Shown one piece after another: positions 47,048-56,416 of a stretch of DNA of 64,000 nucleotides. The notes under the pieces were generated by a model. That model was not told where the DNA came from and did no database searches. It was given only the letters and a program-made list of their open reading frames with translations. Origin of the DNA: CAVOAK01 sp965217615 (GTDB taxonomy: Bacteria > Pseudomonadota > Alphaproteobacteria > UBA8366 > CAVOAK01); contig CBDCIT010000016.1 of NCBI GenBank assembly GCA_965217615.1, positions 1-64,000 on the forward strand, read 5' to 3'. Numbering within the stretch: position 1 is the stretch's first letter; each line of letters starts with the position of its first letter. The position numbers and the translations under genes were made by a program.

Positions 47048-47809
47048 TCAGGTTGTCCTCGCCGATGTAATGGCGGCGGCAGCGGCGGCCACCATGAGCC
47101 GTGCATCAGACATCAACGTAACAAGCTGAAATCCTTTCGCTGCCATCTCACGCGCCATATCGGCACTGCCGCAGTGAATCCCGGGTACGATGCCATGGCG
47201 TTGCGCGGCCGCTAGAATCGTGTCGATTGCCACGCCGACTTCGGGATCCTTGGGCGCATATTGCGGCTCGAACCCGAGGCTTACCGCCAAGTCGTTAGGA
47301 CCGACATAGATCGCATCCAGTCCCGCCGTAGACATGATCTCGTCGAGATTTTCCATGGCCTGCGCTGTTTCGATCATGGCGATCGCCAAAAGTGTGTCGT
47401 TCGCATGTTGGAAATAGTCCGGTCCGCCGTAGATGAGTCCGCGAACCGGTCCCCAGCTGCGGTAACCCGCTGGCGCATAACGACATGCGCCGACGAACGC
47501 TTCGCAGTCGGCGCGGCTGTTGACCATTGGGCAGATCACGCCATAGGCACCCGCATCAAGCGCGCGCATGATCCAGGCGGGATTGTTCCAGGGGACCCGC
47601 ATCATCGGCACCGCGTCCGTCGCCGATATGGTTTGAAGCATCGGAATTGCGGCGTCCCAGTCCACCAACCCATGCTGGAGATCGACCGTCATCGAGTTCC
47701 AGTCCAACTGGGCCAATGCCTCGGCTGAAACAGAGCTATTGATTGTAAGCCAGCAGTTGACGGCCGTTCCGCCCTCATTCCACAGCGTACGCAGCCGATT
47801 TTCCCGCAT
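47048..47809 (-). CDS. HpcH/HpaI-family aldolase
   Basis: A ~253-residue metal-dependent class II aldolase of the HpcH/HpaI family, which cleaves 2-keto-3-deoxy or 4-hydroxy-2-oxo acids. Evidence: WLTINSSVSAEALAQLDWNSMTVDLQHG (substrate-binding and metal Glu/Asp region), RVPWNNPAWIMRALDAGAYGVICPMVNS, AMIETAQAMENLDEIM (metal Glu) and YVGPNDLAVSLG. The ATG at 47809, with GGGGAAAG upstream, is preferred to 47860, which would overlap the neighbouring gene. The substrate is not determinable. Confidence 0.88.
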   Translation of the reverse strand: MRENRLRTLWNEGGTAVNCWLTINSSVSAEALAQLDWNSMTVDLQHGLVDWDAAIPMLQTISATDAVPMMRVPWNNPAWIMRALDAGAYGVICPMVNSRADCEAFVGACRYAPAGYRSWGPVRGLIYGGPDYFQHANDTLLAIAMIETAQAMENLDEIMSTAGLDAIYVGPNDLAVSLGFEPQYAPKDPEVGVAIDTILAAAQRHGIVPGIHCGSADMAREMAAKGFQLVTLMSDARLMVAAAAAAITSARTT

Positions 47810-47856
47810 AACTTTCCCCGATCCTGTCCCGTGCTTCGGTTGCCGGTACCCTGGCG

Positions 47857-48756
47857 TCAACGCTGTCCGAGACTAAGTGCCCAATAATGGTGGTGTCGTG
47901 CTCGCCCGTCATCCTCAGGTAAATAGATATAGCCAATTCCCGCCTCCTCGACGTGGCTGTCGAGCATGGCGCTGCGGTGTGAACGGGACTTTATCCACCC
48001 CTCCACGACCTCGCGTGGCGTAGCCTGACCCGCGGCGATGTTTTCGCGGATGCGACGCCAGGGATATCCGAATCGCTGTGCTCTCTCGCCGGCGCTGCTG
48101 CCGTCCGGGGCGACGTGGTCGAAATAATCGCTATAGGCCATGTCGCTGGCATGCGCCTGCGCGGCTTTGCTCAGTCGCAGGTCGATTCCAAGTGGTTGAA
48201 GACCGTATTGTGAGCGGAAGTTATTGACGCGTTCGAGAACTTGGTGCTGCCAATCGGCTTCCGCGGCTCGCGTGGGTTCGCCGAGAATGAGAACCCAAAA
48301 ATGGTCGAACCGTTTGCCTTCGATGATCAAGTTGGTGGACGCGTAGCCTACGCCTGCCTCTACCAGATTGGGCGACAGCAGAGTTCGCCGGCTCGCGGCT
48401 CGTTGCATCCACATATCCACGACACTGTCGAAGCCGGGATAGCCCAGCGCCAACTGCTCGGCCACCTGGCGATAAGGATATCCGGCGCGCCGCACGCGTA
48501 CTTCGAGCGTGGATCCGTCGGAACCGTTGTCGCTGAAAAATCCATTACTTGCCATATCCTCGGCGTGGCGCTGCGAGGCCATCGCGAGTCGTGCTTCCAA
48601 TGCCAAAGGTTCAAGGCCATGCTGCGCGCGAAAGAGGTTGATACGCTTGAGCGCCCACAGCTGTTGATCGCCGCCGCTGGCAACAGCTGGTGCAGCGGTC
48701 GATATTGCAAGAAGAGCTACGGCAAGCAGGCGTGCCGCTACTGTGACTTGCCGCAT
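47857..48756 (-). CDS. Secreted protein with two CAP (SCP/PR-1) domains
   Basis: The 299-residue protein has a signal peptide (LLAVALLAISTAAPAVASG) followed by two tandem CAP domains. Domain 1 (about 30-160) has LFRAQHGLEPLALEARLAMASQRHAEDMASNGFFSDNGSDG. Domain 2 (about 170-298) has NNFRSQYGLQPLGIDLRLSKAAQAHASDMAYSDYFDHVAPDG, RENIAAG and WIKSRSHRSAMLD, with the conserved His/Glu pair better preserved in domain 2. Its start overlaps the mrp stop (TAATG), so it is translationally coupled to it. Role unknown. Confidence 0.85.
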   Translation of the reverse strand: MRQVTVAARLLAVALLAISTAAPAVASGGDQQLWALKRINLFRAQHGLEPLALEARLAMASQRHAEDMASNGFFSDNGSDGSTLEVRVRRAGYPYRQVAEQLALGYPGFDSVVDMWMQRAASRRTLLSPNLVEAGVGYASTNLIIEGKRFDHFWVLILGEPTRAAEADWQHQVLERVNNFRSQYGLQPLGIDLRLSKAAQAHASDMAYSDYFDHVAPDGSSAGERAQRFGYPWRRIRENIAAGQATPREVVEGWIKSRSHRSAMLDSHVEEAGIGYIYLPEDDGRARHHHYWALSLGQR

Positions 48757-49889
48757 TATTGTACGACGATCTTCGGTGCGCTTCGTTTTGGAGCCTCACT
48801 ATCCGCGGTAAGCTTTTCCCAAATGCGGTCGGCGATATTCCGATAGGCCGCCGCATGGACGCTATCGGGCTGGCTCATCACGATCGGCTGCCCTTGATCG
48901 GAAGTTTCACGGATCGCGATGTCAAGGGGAACTTCACCGAGAAATTCTGTTTCCAATTTCTCCGCCTCCACCTTAGCACCGCCATGGCCAAAGATATTCG
49001 CCCGATCCCCGCATTGCGGACATACATAATAGCTCATGTTTTCGATGAAACCGAGCACCGGCACGTCGACCTTGCGAAACATGTTGAGGCCTTTTCGTGC
49101 ATCCAGCAGCGCAATGTCCTGGGGAGTTGAAACGATGACAGCGCCGGCGAGCGGAACCTGCTGCGCCATGGTGAGTTGCGCATCTCCGGTTCCGGGCGGC
49201 ATGTCGACGACCATGATGTCGAGCTCTCCCCATTCGATTTCGCGCAACATCTGCTGCAGGGCGCTCGTAACCATCGGGCCGCGCCAGATCATCGGCGTAT
49301 CCTCGGGCACAAGGAAACCGATCGACATCACTTTGACACCGTTGCTCTCGAGCGGTTCCAGCTTGTCTTCGCTGCTTGTCTCCAGCTTGCCCTTGACGCC
49401 GAGCAAACGAGGCTGCGAGGGCCCATAAATGTCGGCGTCAAGCATGCCGACGCGCAGTCCCTTGGCGACGAGGCCGACTGCGATATTGGCAGCGGTCGTC
49501 GACTTGCCAACGCCGCCTTTGCCGCTGGCTACGGCAACGATATGTTTGACCCCCGGCGGGCCGAGGCCTTCGTCCCGCGCCGGACCGGCCGGCTTATTCG
49601 CCGGAGCGCGCGGCGCTTCGCGGGTTGTTTCGGCCTCCGCACGATCAGCCGTCAGCACGGCTGTCACAGACAGAACGCCGGGCAAGTCCGCAACAGTCTT
49701 CTCCGCTTGCTTGCGCAACGGCTCCAACTGTTGTCCACGCTCTGCCTCCACTTCGATCGCGAACCCGATGTTGCCGTCTTTGACGATGATACCGGTGACC
49801 ATCCCGAGCGATACAATGTCGGTTCCGCGGTCCGGATCGAGGACGCCCTTTAGGGCGTCGAGGATTTGCTGTTCAGTAACCTGTGCCAT
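48756..49889 (-). CDS. mrp: Mrp/NBP35-family iron-sulfur carrier ATPase
   Basis: The 377-residue cytoplasmic P-loop ATPase transfers Fe-S clusters to apoproteins. An N-terminal DUF59/MIP18-like domain (QQILDALKGVLDPDRGTDIVSLGMV) precedes the deviant Walker A GKGGVGKSTTAANIAVGL, followed by MLDADIYGPSQPRLL, MPPGTGDAQLT and the cluster-binding CPQC (YYVCPQCGDRANIFGHGG). It is oriented divergently from hflK, with about 180 bp between the starts. It is upstream of, and coupled to, the CAP-domain gene. Confidence 0.94.
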   Translation of the reverse strand: MAQVTEQQILDALKGVLDPDRGTDIVSLGMVTGIIVKDGNIGFAIEVEAERGQQLEPLRKQAEKTVADLPGVLSVTAVLTADRAEAETTREAPRAPANKPAGPARDEGLGPPGVKHIVAVASGKGGVGKSTTAANIAVGLVAKGLRVGMLDADIYGPSQPRLLGVKGKLETSSEDKLEPLESNGVKVMSIGFLVPEDTPMIWRGPMVTSALQQMLREIEWGELDIMVVDMPPGTGDAQLTMAQQVPLAGAVIVSTPQDIALLDARKGLNMFRKVDVPVLGFIENMSYYVCPQCGDRANIFGHGGAKVEAEKLETEFLGEVPLDIAIRETSDQGQPIVMSQPDSVHAAAYRNIADRIWEKLTADSEAPKRSAPKIVVQ

Positions 49890-50068
49890 GGAGGCTCCTT
49901 TGATTAATCCTAGCGATTCACCGGGTTGTCGCTCGCTATCATGTGATCATCAGGCGTCATTGGACTTTGCGCCGACATCATGCTCTCATATATGTTAATG
50001 AAACCGCGCTTGGGAAGCGTTGGTGGCCGATACATTACGGCGAAACAACTCATCCGGGAATAGAAGAT

Positions 50069-51175
50069 ATGCCTTGGCAGAGTGACAATGGCGGCGGGCC
50101 ATGGGGCGGCGGCGGTGGTCAGAGCCCGTGGGGGCGTGGTGGCGGACGGCAACCTCCCGACATCGAAGCACTTCTGCGCAAAGGGCAAGACCGGGTTCGA
50201 CAATTCATACCGGGCGGTGGCGGTTCCGCCAAGGGTGTGGTCATGATCGTCCTGGCGGTCATTGCGGTTTGGCTGGCGACCGGCTTTTACACGGTCAATC
50301 CGCGCGAACAAGGCGTCGAGCTAATCTTTGGTAGGCTTTGGGAGGTTACCGGACCGGGTCTCAAGTACAATCTGCCGTCGCCGATCGGCGAGGTCCTCAC
50401 ACCCCAGGTAGAAGCGATCAACCGTGTCGACGTCGGCTTCCGCGGCACGGCAGATGCAGGCACGCGCGGTGGCGTGGCGCGCGATGTGCCGGAAGAAAGC
50501 ACAATCCTTACAGGTGATCAGAATATTGTCGACGTGGACTTCCAAGTGCAGTGGAAGATCGGTGATCCTGTGGCTTACCTATTCAACATTCGTGACCCGG
50601 AGGCGACGGTAAAACGCGCCGCGGAGAGCGCGATGCGTGAAGTTGTCGGCCAGTCTAGCTTCGACGATACCGTCACGGTGGGACGACAGCAGATTGAAGA
50701 GCGTACCGAGGAACTCTTGCAGTCGATACTCGACGACTACAGTTCGGGAATCAGCATCGAGAATGTTCGCCTTCAGAAGTCCGATGCGCCGGGAGAGGTG
50801 ATCGACGCTTTCAACGATGTACAACGGGCGCGCCAGGACAAGGATCGCCTCCAAAATGAGGCGCAGGCCTATGCCAATTCGATCGTCCCGCAGGCGCGTG
50901 GCGAAGCGGAGCAGATGATACAGCAGGCAACCGCCTATCGTGAGCGGCTGATAAAGGAGGCCGACGGCGAGGCCCAGCGCTTCATCTCGGTTTACGACGC
51001 CTACCTGGTCGCTCCTGAGGTCACCAAACGGCGCATGTTTCTCGAGACCCTCGGCCAGGTCTTTGGCTCGGCCGACAAGATCATCATCGACGGTCCGCTA
51101 GGTAGTGGGCAAGGTGTGGTGCCATATCTGGCGCTGCCCGAGATCAACAAACGAAGCAAAGAAGGCAACGAATAG
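50069..51175 (+). CDS. hflK: HflK, SPFH membrane protein
   Basis: HflK forms with HflC the periplasmic SPFH assembly that regulates the FtsH protease. The ~368-residue protein begins with a Gly/Trp-rich cytoplasmic lead (MPWQSDNGGGPWGGGGG), then one TM helix (VVMIVLAVIAVWLATGFYTV, about residues 53-72), the SPFH domain from NPREQGVELIFGRLWE and a long coiled-coil region (QARGEAEQMIQQATAYRERLI). The ATG at 50069 is used; the frame upstream to 49943 is not typical. It is followed by hflC after 35 bp. Confidence 0.94.
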   Translation: MPWQSDNGGGPWGGGGGQSPWGRGGGRQPPDIEALLRKGQDRVRQFIPGGGGSAKGVVMIVLAVIAVWLATGFYTVNPREQGVELIFGRLWEVTGPGLKYNLPSPIGEVLTPQVEAINRVDVGFRGTADAGTRGGVARDVPEESTILTGDQNIVDVDFQVQWKIGDPVAYLFNIRDPEATVKRAAESAMREVVGQSSFDDTVTVGRQQIEERTEELLQSILDDYSSGISIENVRLQKSDAPGEVIDAFNDVQRARQDKDRLQNEAQAYANSIVPQARGEAEQMIQQATAYRERLIKEADGEAQRFISVYDAYLVAPEVTKRRMFLETLGQVFGSADKIIIDGPLGSGQGVVPYLALPEINKRSKEGNE

Positions 51176-51210
51176 CTGGTACGAGCTATCGTGCCGCGGA
51201 GACAGAATCC

Positions 51211-52086
51211 ATGAGCCGAACCAAACTGGCCATCCTCGGAATCATCGTCATCTTCGTTGGTCTCACGACGGCGCAAACCCTGTACACGGTGCGCGAGACT
51301 GAACAGGCGATCGTCCTGCAGTTTGGCAAGCCGATCCGCGTCGTGTCGGAACCCGGCCTTGCTTACAAGCTGCCGTTCATCCAGAACATCGAAGTATACG
51401 ACGACCGTATCCTCGATCTCGATCCGGCCGAGGTGCAAATCCTGCTGACGGACAAGAAGCGGATCAACGTCGACGCCTATGCCCGGTACCGCATCATCGA
51501 TCCGCTGAAATTCTTCCAGGCGGCCCGGACCGAAGCGGTATTGCGCGATCGGTTCGGCAAGATCATCAACTCTGCCATCAGACAGGAAATCGCCAAGAAC
51601 TCGCTCGGCGATCTGTTATCGGGGAAACGCCTCTCGATCATGCAGGACATTCAGAGCAAAGTGAGTGGCGAGGCGCCGACCTTCGGCATCGACATCATCG
51701 ATGTCCGCATTGGCCGCACCGACCTTCCCCCAGACACCAGCCAGGCCGTCTATAACCGCATGCGCACGGAGCGCGAACGAGAGGCACGGGAATTACGTGC
51801 CGAGGGCGCAGAGGAAGCGCTAAAGATACGCGCCCGTGCCGACCGGGAACAGATCGTTATTTTGGCCGAAGCGCAACGCACCTCGGAAATCTTGCGCGGC
51901 GAGGGTGAGGGTCAGCGGAACCTCATTCTTGGTGAGGCCTTTAGTCGGGACCCGGCGTTTTTCGATTTCTACAAGTCGTTGGCGGAATATGAGGAGAATC
52001 TCGTGGATTCGGAAACGACGATGGTCCTCACGCCGGACAGCGACTTTTTCCGGTACTTCGGGTCCGCTTCAGGTTCGAGCCAGTAA
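51211..52086 (+). CDS. hflC: HflC, SPFH membrane protein
   Basis: The 291-residue partner of HflK has a short cytoplasmic N-terminus, one TM helix (LAILGIIVIFVGLTTAQTLYTV), the SPFH domain beginning with VRETEQAIVLQFGKP, IDIIDVRIGRTDLPPDTSQAVYNRMRTERE, and a C-terminal DPAFFDFYKSLAEYEENL segment, all diagnostic of HflC. It is organised in the order hflK-hflC-DUF2065-degP, presumably one operon for membrane and envelope quality control. Confidence 0.95.
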   Translation: MSRTKLAILGIIVIFVGLTTAQTLYTVRETEQAIVLQFGKPIRVVSEPGLAYKLPFIQNIEVYDDRILDLDPAEVQILLTDKKRINVDAYARYRIIDPLKFFQAARTEAVLRDRFGKIINSAIRQEIAKNSLGDLLSGKRLSIMQDIQSKVSGEAPTFGIDIIDVRIGRTDLPPDTSQAVYNRMRTEREREARELRAEGAEEALKIRARADREQIVILAEAQRTSEILRGEGEGQRNLILGEAFSRDPAFFDFYKSLAEYEENLVDSETTMVLTPDSDFFRYFGSASGSSQ

Positions 52087-52122
52087 AGCCGCCACTTCCG
52101 CCGTCGCCGGGCTCTACAGCGC

Positions 52123-52314
52123 ATGGCTATGGGCGATTTCCTGACGGCGCTCGGCTTACTATTCGTCATCGAAGGCGTGCTGTATGCGATGTTTCCGGAG
52201 GGAATGCAGCGCATGATGCAGCAAGCGATAGGGCTGGCGCCGTCCATGCTGCGTAATGGTGGCGTCATTGCGATGATCTTCGGATTTCTTGTGGTCTGGC
52301 TTGTTAGGGGATAG
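52123..52314 (+). CDS. DUF2065 small membrane protein
   Basis: A 63-residue protein with two predicted TM helices (GDFLTALGLLFVIEGVLYAMF and NGGVIAMIFGFLVVWLV) and the short MFPEGMQRMMQ turn, characteristic of DUF2065. It is commonly located right after hflC in proteobacteria, and this position supports the call. Function unknown, possibly tied to HflKC/FtsH. Confidence 0.88.
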   Translation: MAMGDFLTALGLLFVIEGVLYAMFPEGMQRMMQQAIGLAPSMLRNGGVIAMIFGFLVVWLVRG

Positions 52315-52555
52315 CCGAAGATTGACGCTTCTTCATCCGCTCTTGCGATGAGGTTCACATGGCCGCGATTGGGACACTTTTGTGGCGCAAGGTGCCTTTT
52401 TGTCACCATATTGGCACCTATATAAGGGCATTGAGGTGGACCGGCCGTTGCTATCAAGATTGGTCGGCCATGACAGTGGATATGCCAAAGAGAAGGACAT
52501 AAACCGGACCTGCGGGGACTCGGCCTATTCCAACACTATCTGGAGCGATCCTGAA

Positions 52556-54049
52556 ATGAACTTAAACAGAATTGATTTGCGTAACATCGTCCGCGCTCCC
52601 CAGCTAGCGGCGCGTCTGTCGTTGGTCCTGCTTTTGGTGGGATCGATTGTATGGATACCGGTGTCCGCCACTGCCCGCCCGGTTCCTGACTCGTTCGCCG
52701 ATGTCATCGAAGGCATTTTACCGGCAGTCGTGGACATCGTTACCACGCAGAAAGTCGCCGGACGGCAGCAGGAAGTCCCCAGTTTCGAGTTTCCTCCCGG
52801 CTCGCCGTTCAGAGATTTTTTTGAGGAATTCAATCGCCGTCGCCGCGAGGGCACGCCTCGCCGGGCAACGTCTCTCGGTTCAGGATTCGTTATCAATTCG
52901 AATGGCTTGGTTGTTACCAACAATCACGTCGTCGAAGGGGCGGAGAGCATTACCGTCCGCATGCATGATGGTGTCCGCTACGAAGCGGAAATCGTCGGTC
53001 GCGACGCAAAAACCGACCTCGCGCTTTTGAAAGTCGAGGCAAAAACTCAATTGCCTGCGGTCGCATGGGGGAACTCAGATAAAGTGCGCGTTGGGGATTG
53101 GGCGATTGCCATCGGCAATCCGATGGGCCTTGGCGGAACCGTCACCGTGGGCATCATTTCGGCCCGCCAGCGCGATATCAATTCGGGTCCCTACGACGAC
53201 TACTTTCAGACCGACGCAGCGATCAACCGCGGTAATTCGGGCGGACCGTTGTTCAATGTCGACGGTAAGGTAATCGGCATTAACACTGCAATATTCTCAC
53301 AGAGCGGCGGAAGCATCGGAATCGGCTTCGCTGTGTCGTCCTCGCTGGCGCGGAACGTGATCGAGCAGTTACGCAAGTACGGATCGACCCGGCGCGGTTG
53401 GCTGGGCGTGCAGATCCAAGCTGTCACGGAAGAAATCGCCGAGAGCCTGGGGCTCAAAAAGGCCGAAGGCGCGTTGGTCGGCGGCGTCCTCAAGGACAGC
53501 CCAGCGGCTGCGGCCGGCATCAAGACTGGTGACGTCATCATTTCGTTCGACGGCAAGTCAGTGGCCGACCAGGGCAGGCTGCCGAGGATGGTGGCGGAAA
53601 CCGACGTCGGCAAGAACGTCGTCGTCAAGGTTTGGCGCGACGGCAAAGAAGTTGGCCTGTCCGTAAATCTCGGCGAGCTTGAGAAAGTCGATCAGGCGTC
53701 GTTGCAGTCGCTGCGCGGTGCGGATGACGATACGAACACACGCGAATCGATTGACGAGTTGGGTATGTCGATGGCCGGCCTGACAAAAGACTTGGCCGAG
53801 AAATTCGAGCTCAGTGGCGATACCGAGGGCGTGGTCATAACAAACGTTGACGAGGAGAGCGACGCTGCGCGAAAGGGTTTACGTCCGGGTGACGTTATAG
53901 TTGAAGTCAATCAGACCAAGGTGACGTCTCCCAAGGAAATTGAGGAAAAGGTCAAGGAAGCTCTTAGGCTCGGCCGTCGCTCGGTTCTGCTACAAGTGAA
54001 GCGGGGCGACGACCTGAACTTTGTTGCGCTTCGCATCAAGACCAGTTGA
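52556..54049 (+). CDS. degP: Periplasmic Do-family serine protease/chaperone (DegP/HtrA)
   Basis: A ~497-residue protein: signal peptide (LSLVLLLVGSIVWIPVSATA), a trypsin-like domain with catalytic His in TNNHVVEGA, Asp in KTDLALLKV and Ser in NRGNSGGPLFN, then two PDZ domains (from GWLGVQIQAVTEEIAESLGL, and from GMSMAGLTKDLAEKFEL). Do proteases degrade misfolded envelope proteins. The ATG at 52556 is chosen because the signal peptide follows directly; the frame is open to 52382. It closes the hflKC cluster. Confidence 0.95.
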   Translation: MNLNRIDLRNIVRAPQLAARLSLVLLLVGSIVWIPVSATARPVPDSFADVIEGILPAVVDIVTTQKVAGRQQEVPSFEFPPGSPFRDFFEEFNRRRREGTPRRATSLGSGFVINSNGLVVTNNHVVEGAESITVRMHDGVRYEAEIVGRDAKTDLALLKVEAKTQLPAVAWGNSDKVRVGDWAIAIGNPMGLGGTVTVGIISARQRDINSGPYDDYFQTDAAINRGNSGGPLFNVDGKVIGINTAIFSQSGGSIGIGFAVSSSLARNVIEQLRKYGSTRRGWLGVQIQAVTEEIAESLGLKKAEGALVGGVLKDSPAAAAGIKTGDVIISFDGKSVADQGRLPRMVAETDVGKNVVVKVWRDGKEVGLSVNLGELEKVDQASLQSLRGADDDTNTRESIDELGMSMAGLTKDLAEKFELSGDTEGVVITNVDEESDAARKGLRPGDVIVEVNQTKVTSPKEIEEKVKEALRLGRRSVLLQVKRGDDLNFVALRIKTS

Positions 54050-54210
54050 TTACGTTCAGCCTGCAGATCGCCGGCGATAAGGGGTCGGAGGTTGCATTGG
54101 CGTCTCCTCCGCCCTTCTTGTCTCGGCGCGGTGCGGGAAATATGGTCCAATAATCCGCATAAAGCAGCGCCGGAGCGATAGAGGCGAGCGTTTTCTTTGC
54201 GTAATTTGAA

Positions 54211-55464
54211 GTGTATTCTGGCGCTCCCTCCGCGAAGACAAATAATCGATTGTCCGAAATTGCGCTGAATCTGCTGACCCGGATCAAGGGTCAGACGACC
54301 ATTTTGTTGACCAGTCTCGGTCATAGCGGAACGCACTGGTCGGCTGCGACCTTTTATTTGCTGGTCCCGTTTATTGCCAAAGACCTGGGCCTCACATATA
54401 GCGAAGCTGGGCTGTTCGTTGCGCTCTTCCACACAGGCGCGCTGGTGGCCAATTTCTCAAGCGGACTCCTGACTGACATAACGGGGCGACGCGTTCTCTT
54501 CCAGTTCATCTCGCTTGCCGTCGGTGGCGTTGCGCTGATGATGTTCGGGTTCACCAAGCAGTATCTCGTCCTGTGCGCAATGGTCTTGCTCATCGGGGCG
54601 ACGAACAACCTTTGGCACCCGCCGGCGATCGCCTACCTGTCCTCCAACTACCCCAAGAGTCGTGGGTATGCACTCGCCATCCACGGTCTGGGCGCCAATC
54701 TCGGGGATGCCGTCGCGCCGCTCGTCGCCGGCGCGCTGCTTTTGTCGTTCACTTGGCAGGGGACAGCGGTTGCCAACTCGCTCCCCATTTTCGTCATCGC
54801 AGCGATTCTGTTGGTTTTTCTGCTGCCGCGTGATGGCCCTGCCGCAGACGGTCGGCGACGGGGAATGGGACTGCAGGACTATTTCGTTGGCATGTGGTCC
54901 GTCGTTAAGGAACGGGCGGTCTTAGGACTGTGCTTGATGACGGGTTTGCGGGCCATGGCGCAGACGGGCCTGCTCGCCTTCCTGCCACTCTATCTGACGA
55001 ACGTCATGGAGATCGGTCCGTTCTGGATGGGTGTCACGCTAATGGGGATGCAGGTAGGCGGTATGATCGCGACGCCGGTCGCCGGAATACTCTCAGATCG
55101 CATTGGCCGTCGGCCCGTTGTCGTGGCAAGCCTGAGCGGCACGACGATTCTCATTGTCGCTTTGACCTTCGTGACCAACGATGCCGCCTACATCGTCGGC
55201 GTGTCGGTACTCGGTCTGACGCTCTATGCCGTCCGTCCAGTCGTGCAAAGCTGGATGATGGACTTGGCACCGGAGCGTCTCGGCGGCTCGGCGACGAGCC
55301 TCATGTTCGGGATGCAGTCAGGTCTGGCAGTCATAATGCCTATTATTGGCGGCGTTATCGCGGACGCCTACGGGTTGAAGGCGGTCTTCTACTTCATCGC
55401 TGCGGCAATGCTGGCTGCGAACGTCGCGGCGATGACATTGACGCGGGAAGTTAGAGCCGCCTAG
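54211..55464 (+). CDS. Major facilitator superfamily transporter
   Basis: A 417-residue protein with about 12 TM helices. Typical MFS signatures are GLLTDITGRRVL (loop 2-3 motif) in the N-terminal half and GILSDRIGRRPVV in the C-terminal half. The sequence pattern (HWSAATFYLLVPFIAKDLGLTYSEAGLF, TNNLWHPPAIAYLSSNYPKSRGYALAIHG) resembles the fosmidomycin-resistance type. The substrate is unknown. The start is a GTG; a TTG further in (54251) is a weaker alternative. It converges with serB, overlapping by 4 bp. Confidence 0.87.
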   Translation: MYSGAPSAKTNNRLSEIALNLLTRIKGQTTILLTSLGHSGTHWSAATFYLLVPFIAKDLGLTYSEAGLFVALFHTGALVANFSSGLLTDITGRRVLFQFISLAVGGVALMMFGFTKQYLVLCAMVLLIGATNNLWHPPAIAYLSSNYPKSRGYALAIHGLGANLGDAVAPLVAGALLLSFTWQGTAVANSLPIFVIAAILLVFLLPRDGPAADGRRRGMGLQDYFVGMWSVVKERAVLGLCLMTGLRAMAQTGLLAFLPLYLTNVMEIGPFWMGVTLMGMQVGGMIATPVAGILSDRIGRRPVVVASLSGTTILIVALTFVTNDAAYIVGVSVLGLTLYAVRPVVQSWMMDLAPERLGGSATSLMFGMQSGLAVIMPIIGGVIADAYGLKAVFYFIAAAMLAANVAAMTLTREVRAA

Positions 55465-56369
55465 CGTCGAAACTCTGCCTGCCGATACCCTTGCAAATAG
55501 AGCAGCGCCGTCAGGTCGGCGTGGTCGATGCGCGCAGCGGCGCGCTCGGCGAGGATTGGCTTTGCGTGATATGCCACGCCGAGACCTGCCTCGGCGATCA
55601 TCTCAGCGTCGTTTGCACCGTCGCCCACGGCCATCGTCGCCGTGTCGGATATGTCGTAGCGCTGCTGCAATCCGCGGAGCGCTTTCAGCTTTGCCCTGCC
55701 GTCTCGTATCGGGTCGATCGCACGGCCCGTAATGCAGCCTTCAGCGGTTTCGATCTGATTACCCCAGGCATGGTCGAAGCCCAAGGCGTTCGCAACATGA
55801 TCGGTAAACAGTGTGAGGCCGCTCGAGACGAGTGCGCATACCGCGCCGCCGCCACGCATCGTCGTGACCAGCTCGCGGGCTCCATCGGTGAGCGTAATAC
55901 GGTCACGGACCCCGTCGAGCAGCACCGCGGGCGCGCCTTTTAGCAACGCCGTGCGTTGCCGGAAGGCCTCCGCATAGTCCATCTCGCCCGCCATCGCGCG
56001 AACTGTGATTTCTGCGATTTTTGCGCCAATCTCGGGTCCGGCGTCGGCTGCAACTTCGTCGATCGTCTCAAATGTGATGATCGTTGAGTCCATGTCAGCC
56101 ACGAGAAGCTGCTTGCGACGCTCCTGACGCGGCACGCAGCAAACATCGATCGCTGCCTCTGCGACCACGCTGCGAGCGGCGTCGACGGCACCTTGTTGGT
56201 CGGCTAACGAGCAATCAAATTCGCAGGCAACGCCGGGCGCGAGCCAATCGACCTTAGGCCGTGCTGCATCGTTGGCAAAGGGCAGGACAGCCTGTGCGAC
56301 GGCGGCCGCCATGCTATCGTCGATGACGGCGGTGCGTTGATCGGCGATCAGGACGAAGACGCGCTCCAT
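55461..56369 (-). CDS. serB: Phosphoserine phosphatase SerB
   Basis: The 302-residue HAD-family enzyme performs the last step of serine biosynthesis. The N-terminal half has a regulatory ACT-like portion. The catalytic part shows VADMDSTIITFETIDEVA (nucleophile Asp and DMDST motif), RTALLKG, CALVSSGLTLFTDHVAN (motif II Ser) and MAVGDGANDAEMIAEAGLGVAYHAKP (motif III/IV). Complete. It is divergent from miaA with only 47 bp between starts, so the promoters overlap. Confidence 0.95.
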   Translation of the reverse strand: MERVFVLIADQRTAVIDDSMAAAVAQAVLPFANDAARPKVDWLAPGVACEFDCSLADQQGAVDAARSVVAEAAIDVCCVPRQERRKQLLVADMDSTIITFETIDEVAADAGPEIGAKIAEITVRAMAGEMDYAEAFRQRTALLKGAPAVLLDGVRDRITLTDGARELVTTMRGGGAVCALVSSGLTLFTDHVANALGFDHAWGNQIETAEGCITGRAIDPIRDGRAKLKALRGLQQRYDISDTATMAVGDGANDAEMIAEAGLGVAYHAKPILAERAAARIDHADLTALLYLQGYRQAEFRR

Positions 56370-56416
56370 CGCCGCATATTGAGTGTGGCGGCACAGCTAT
56401 TCAAGAATGGGATGCC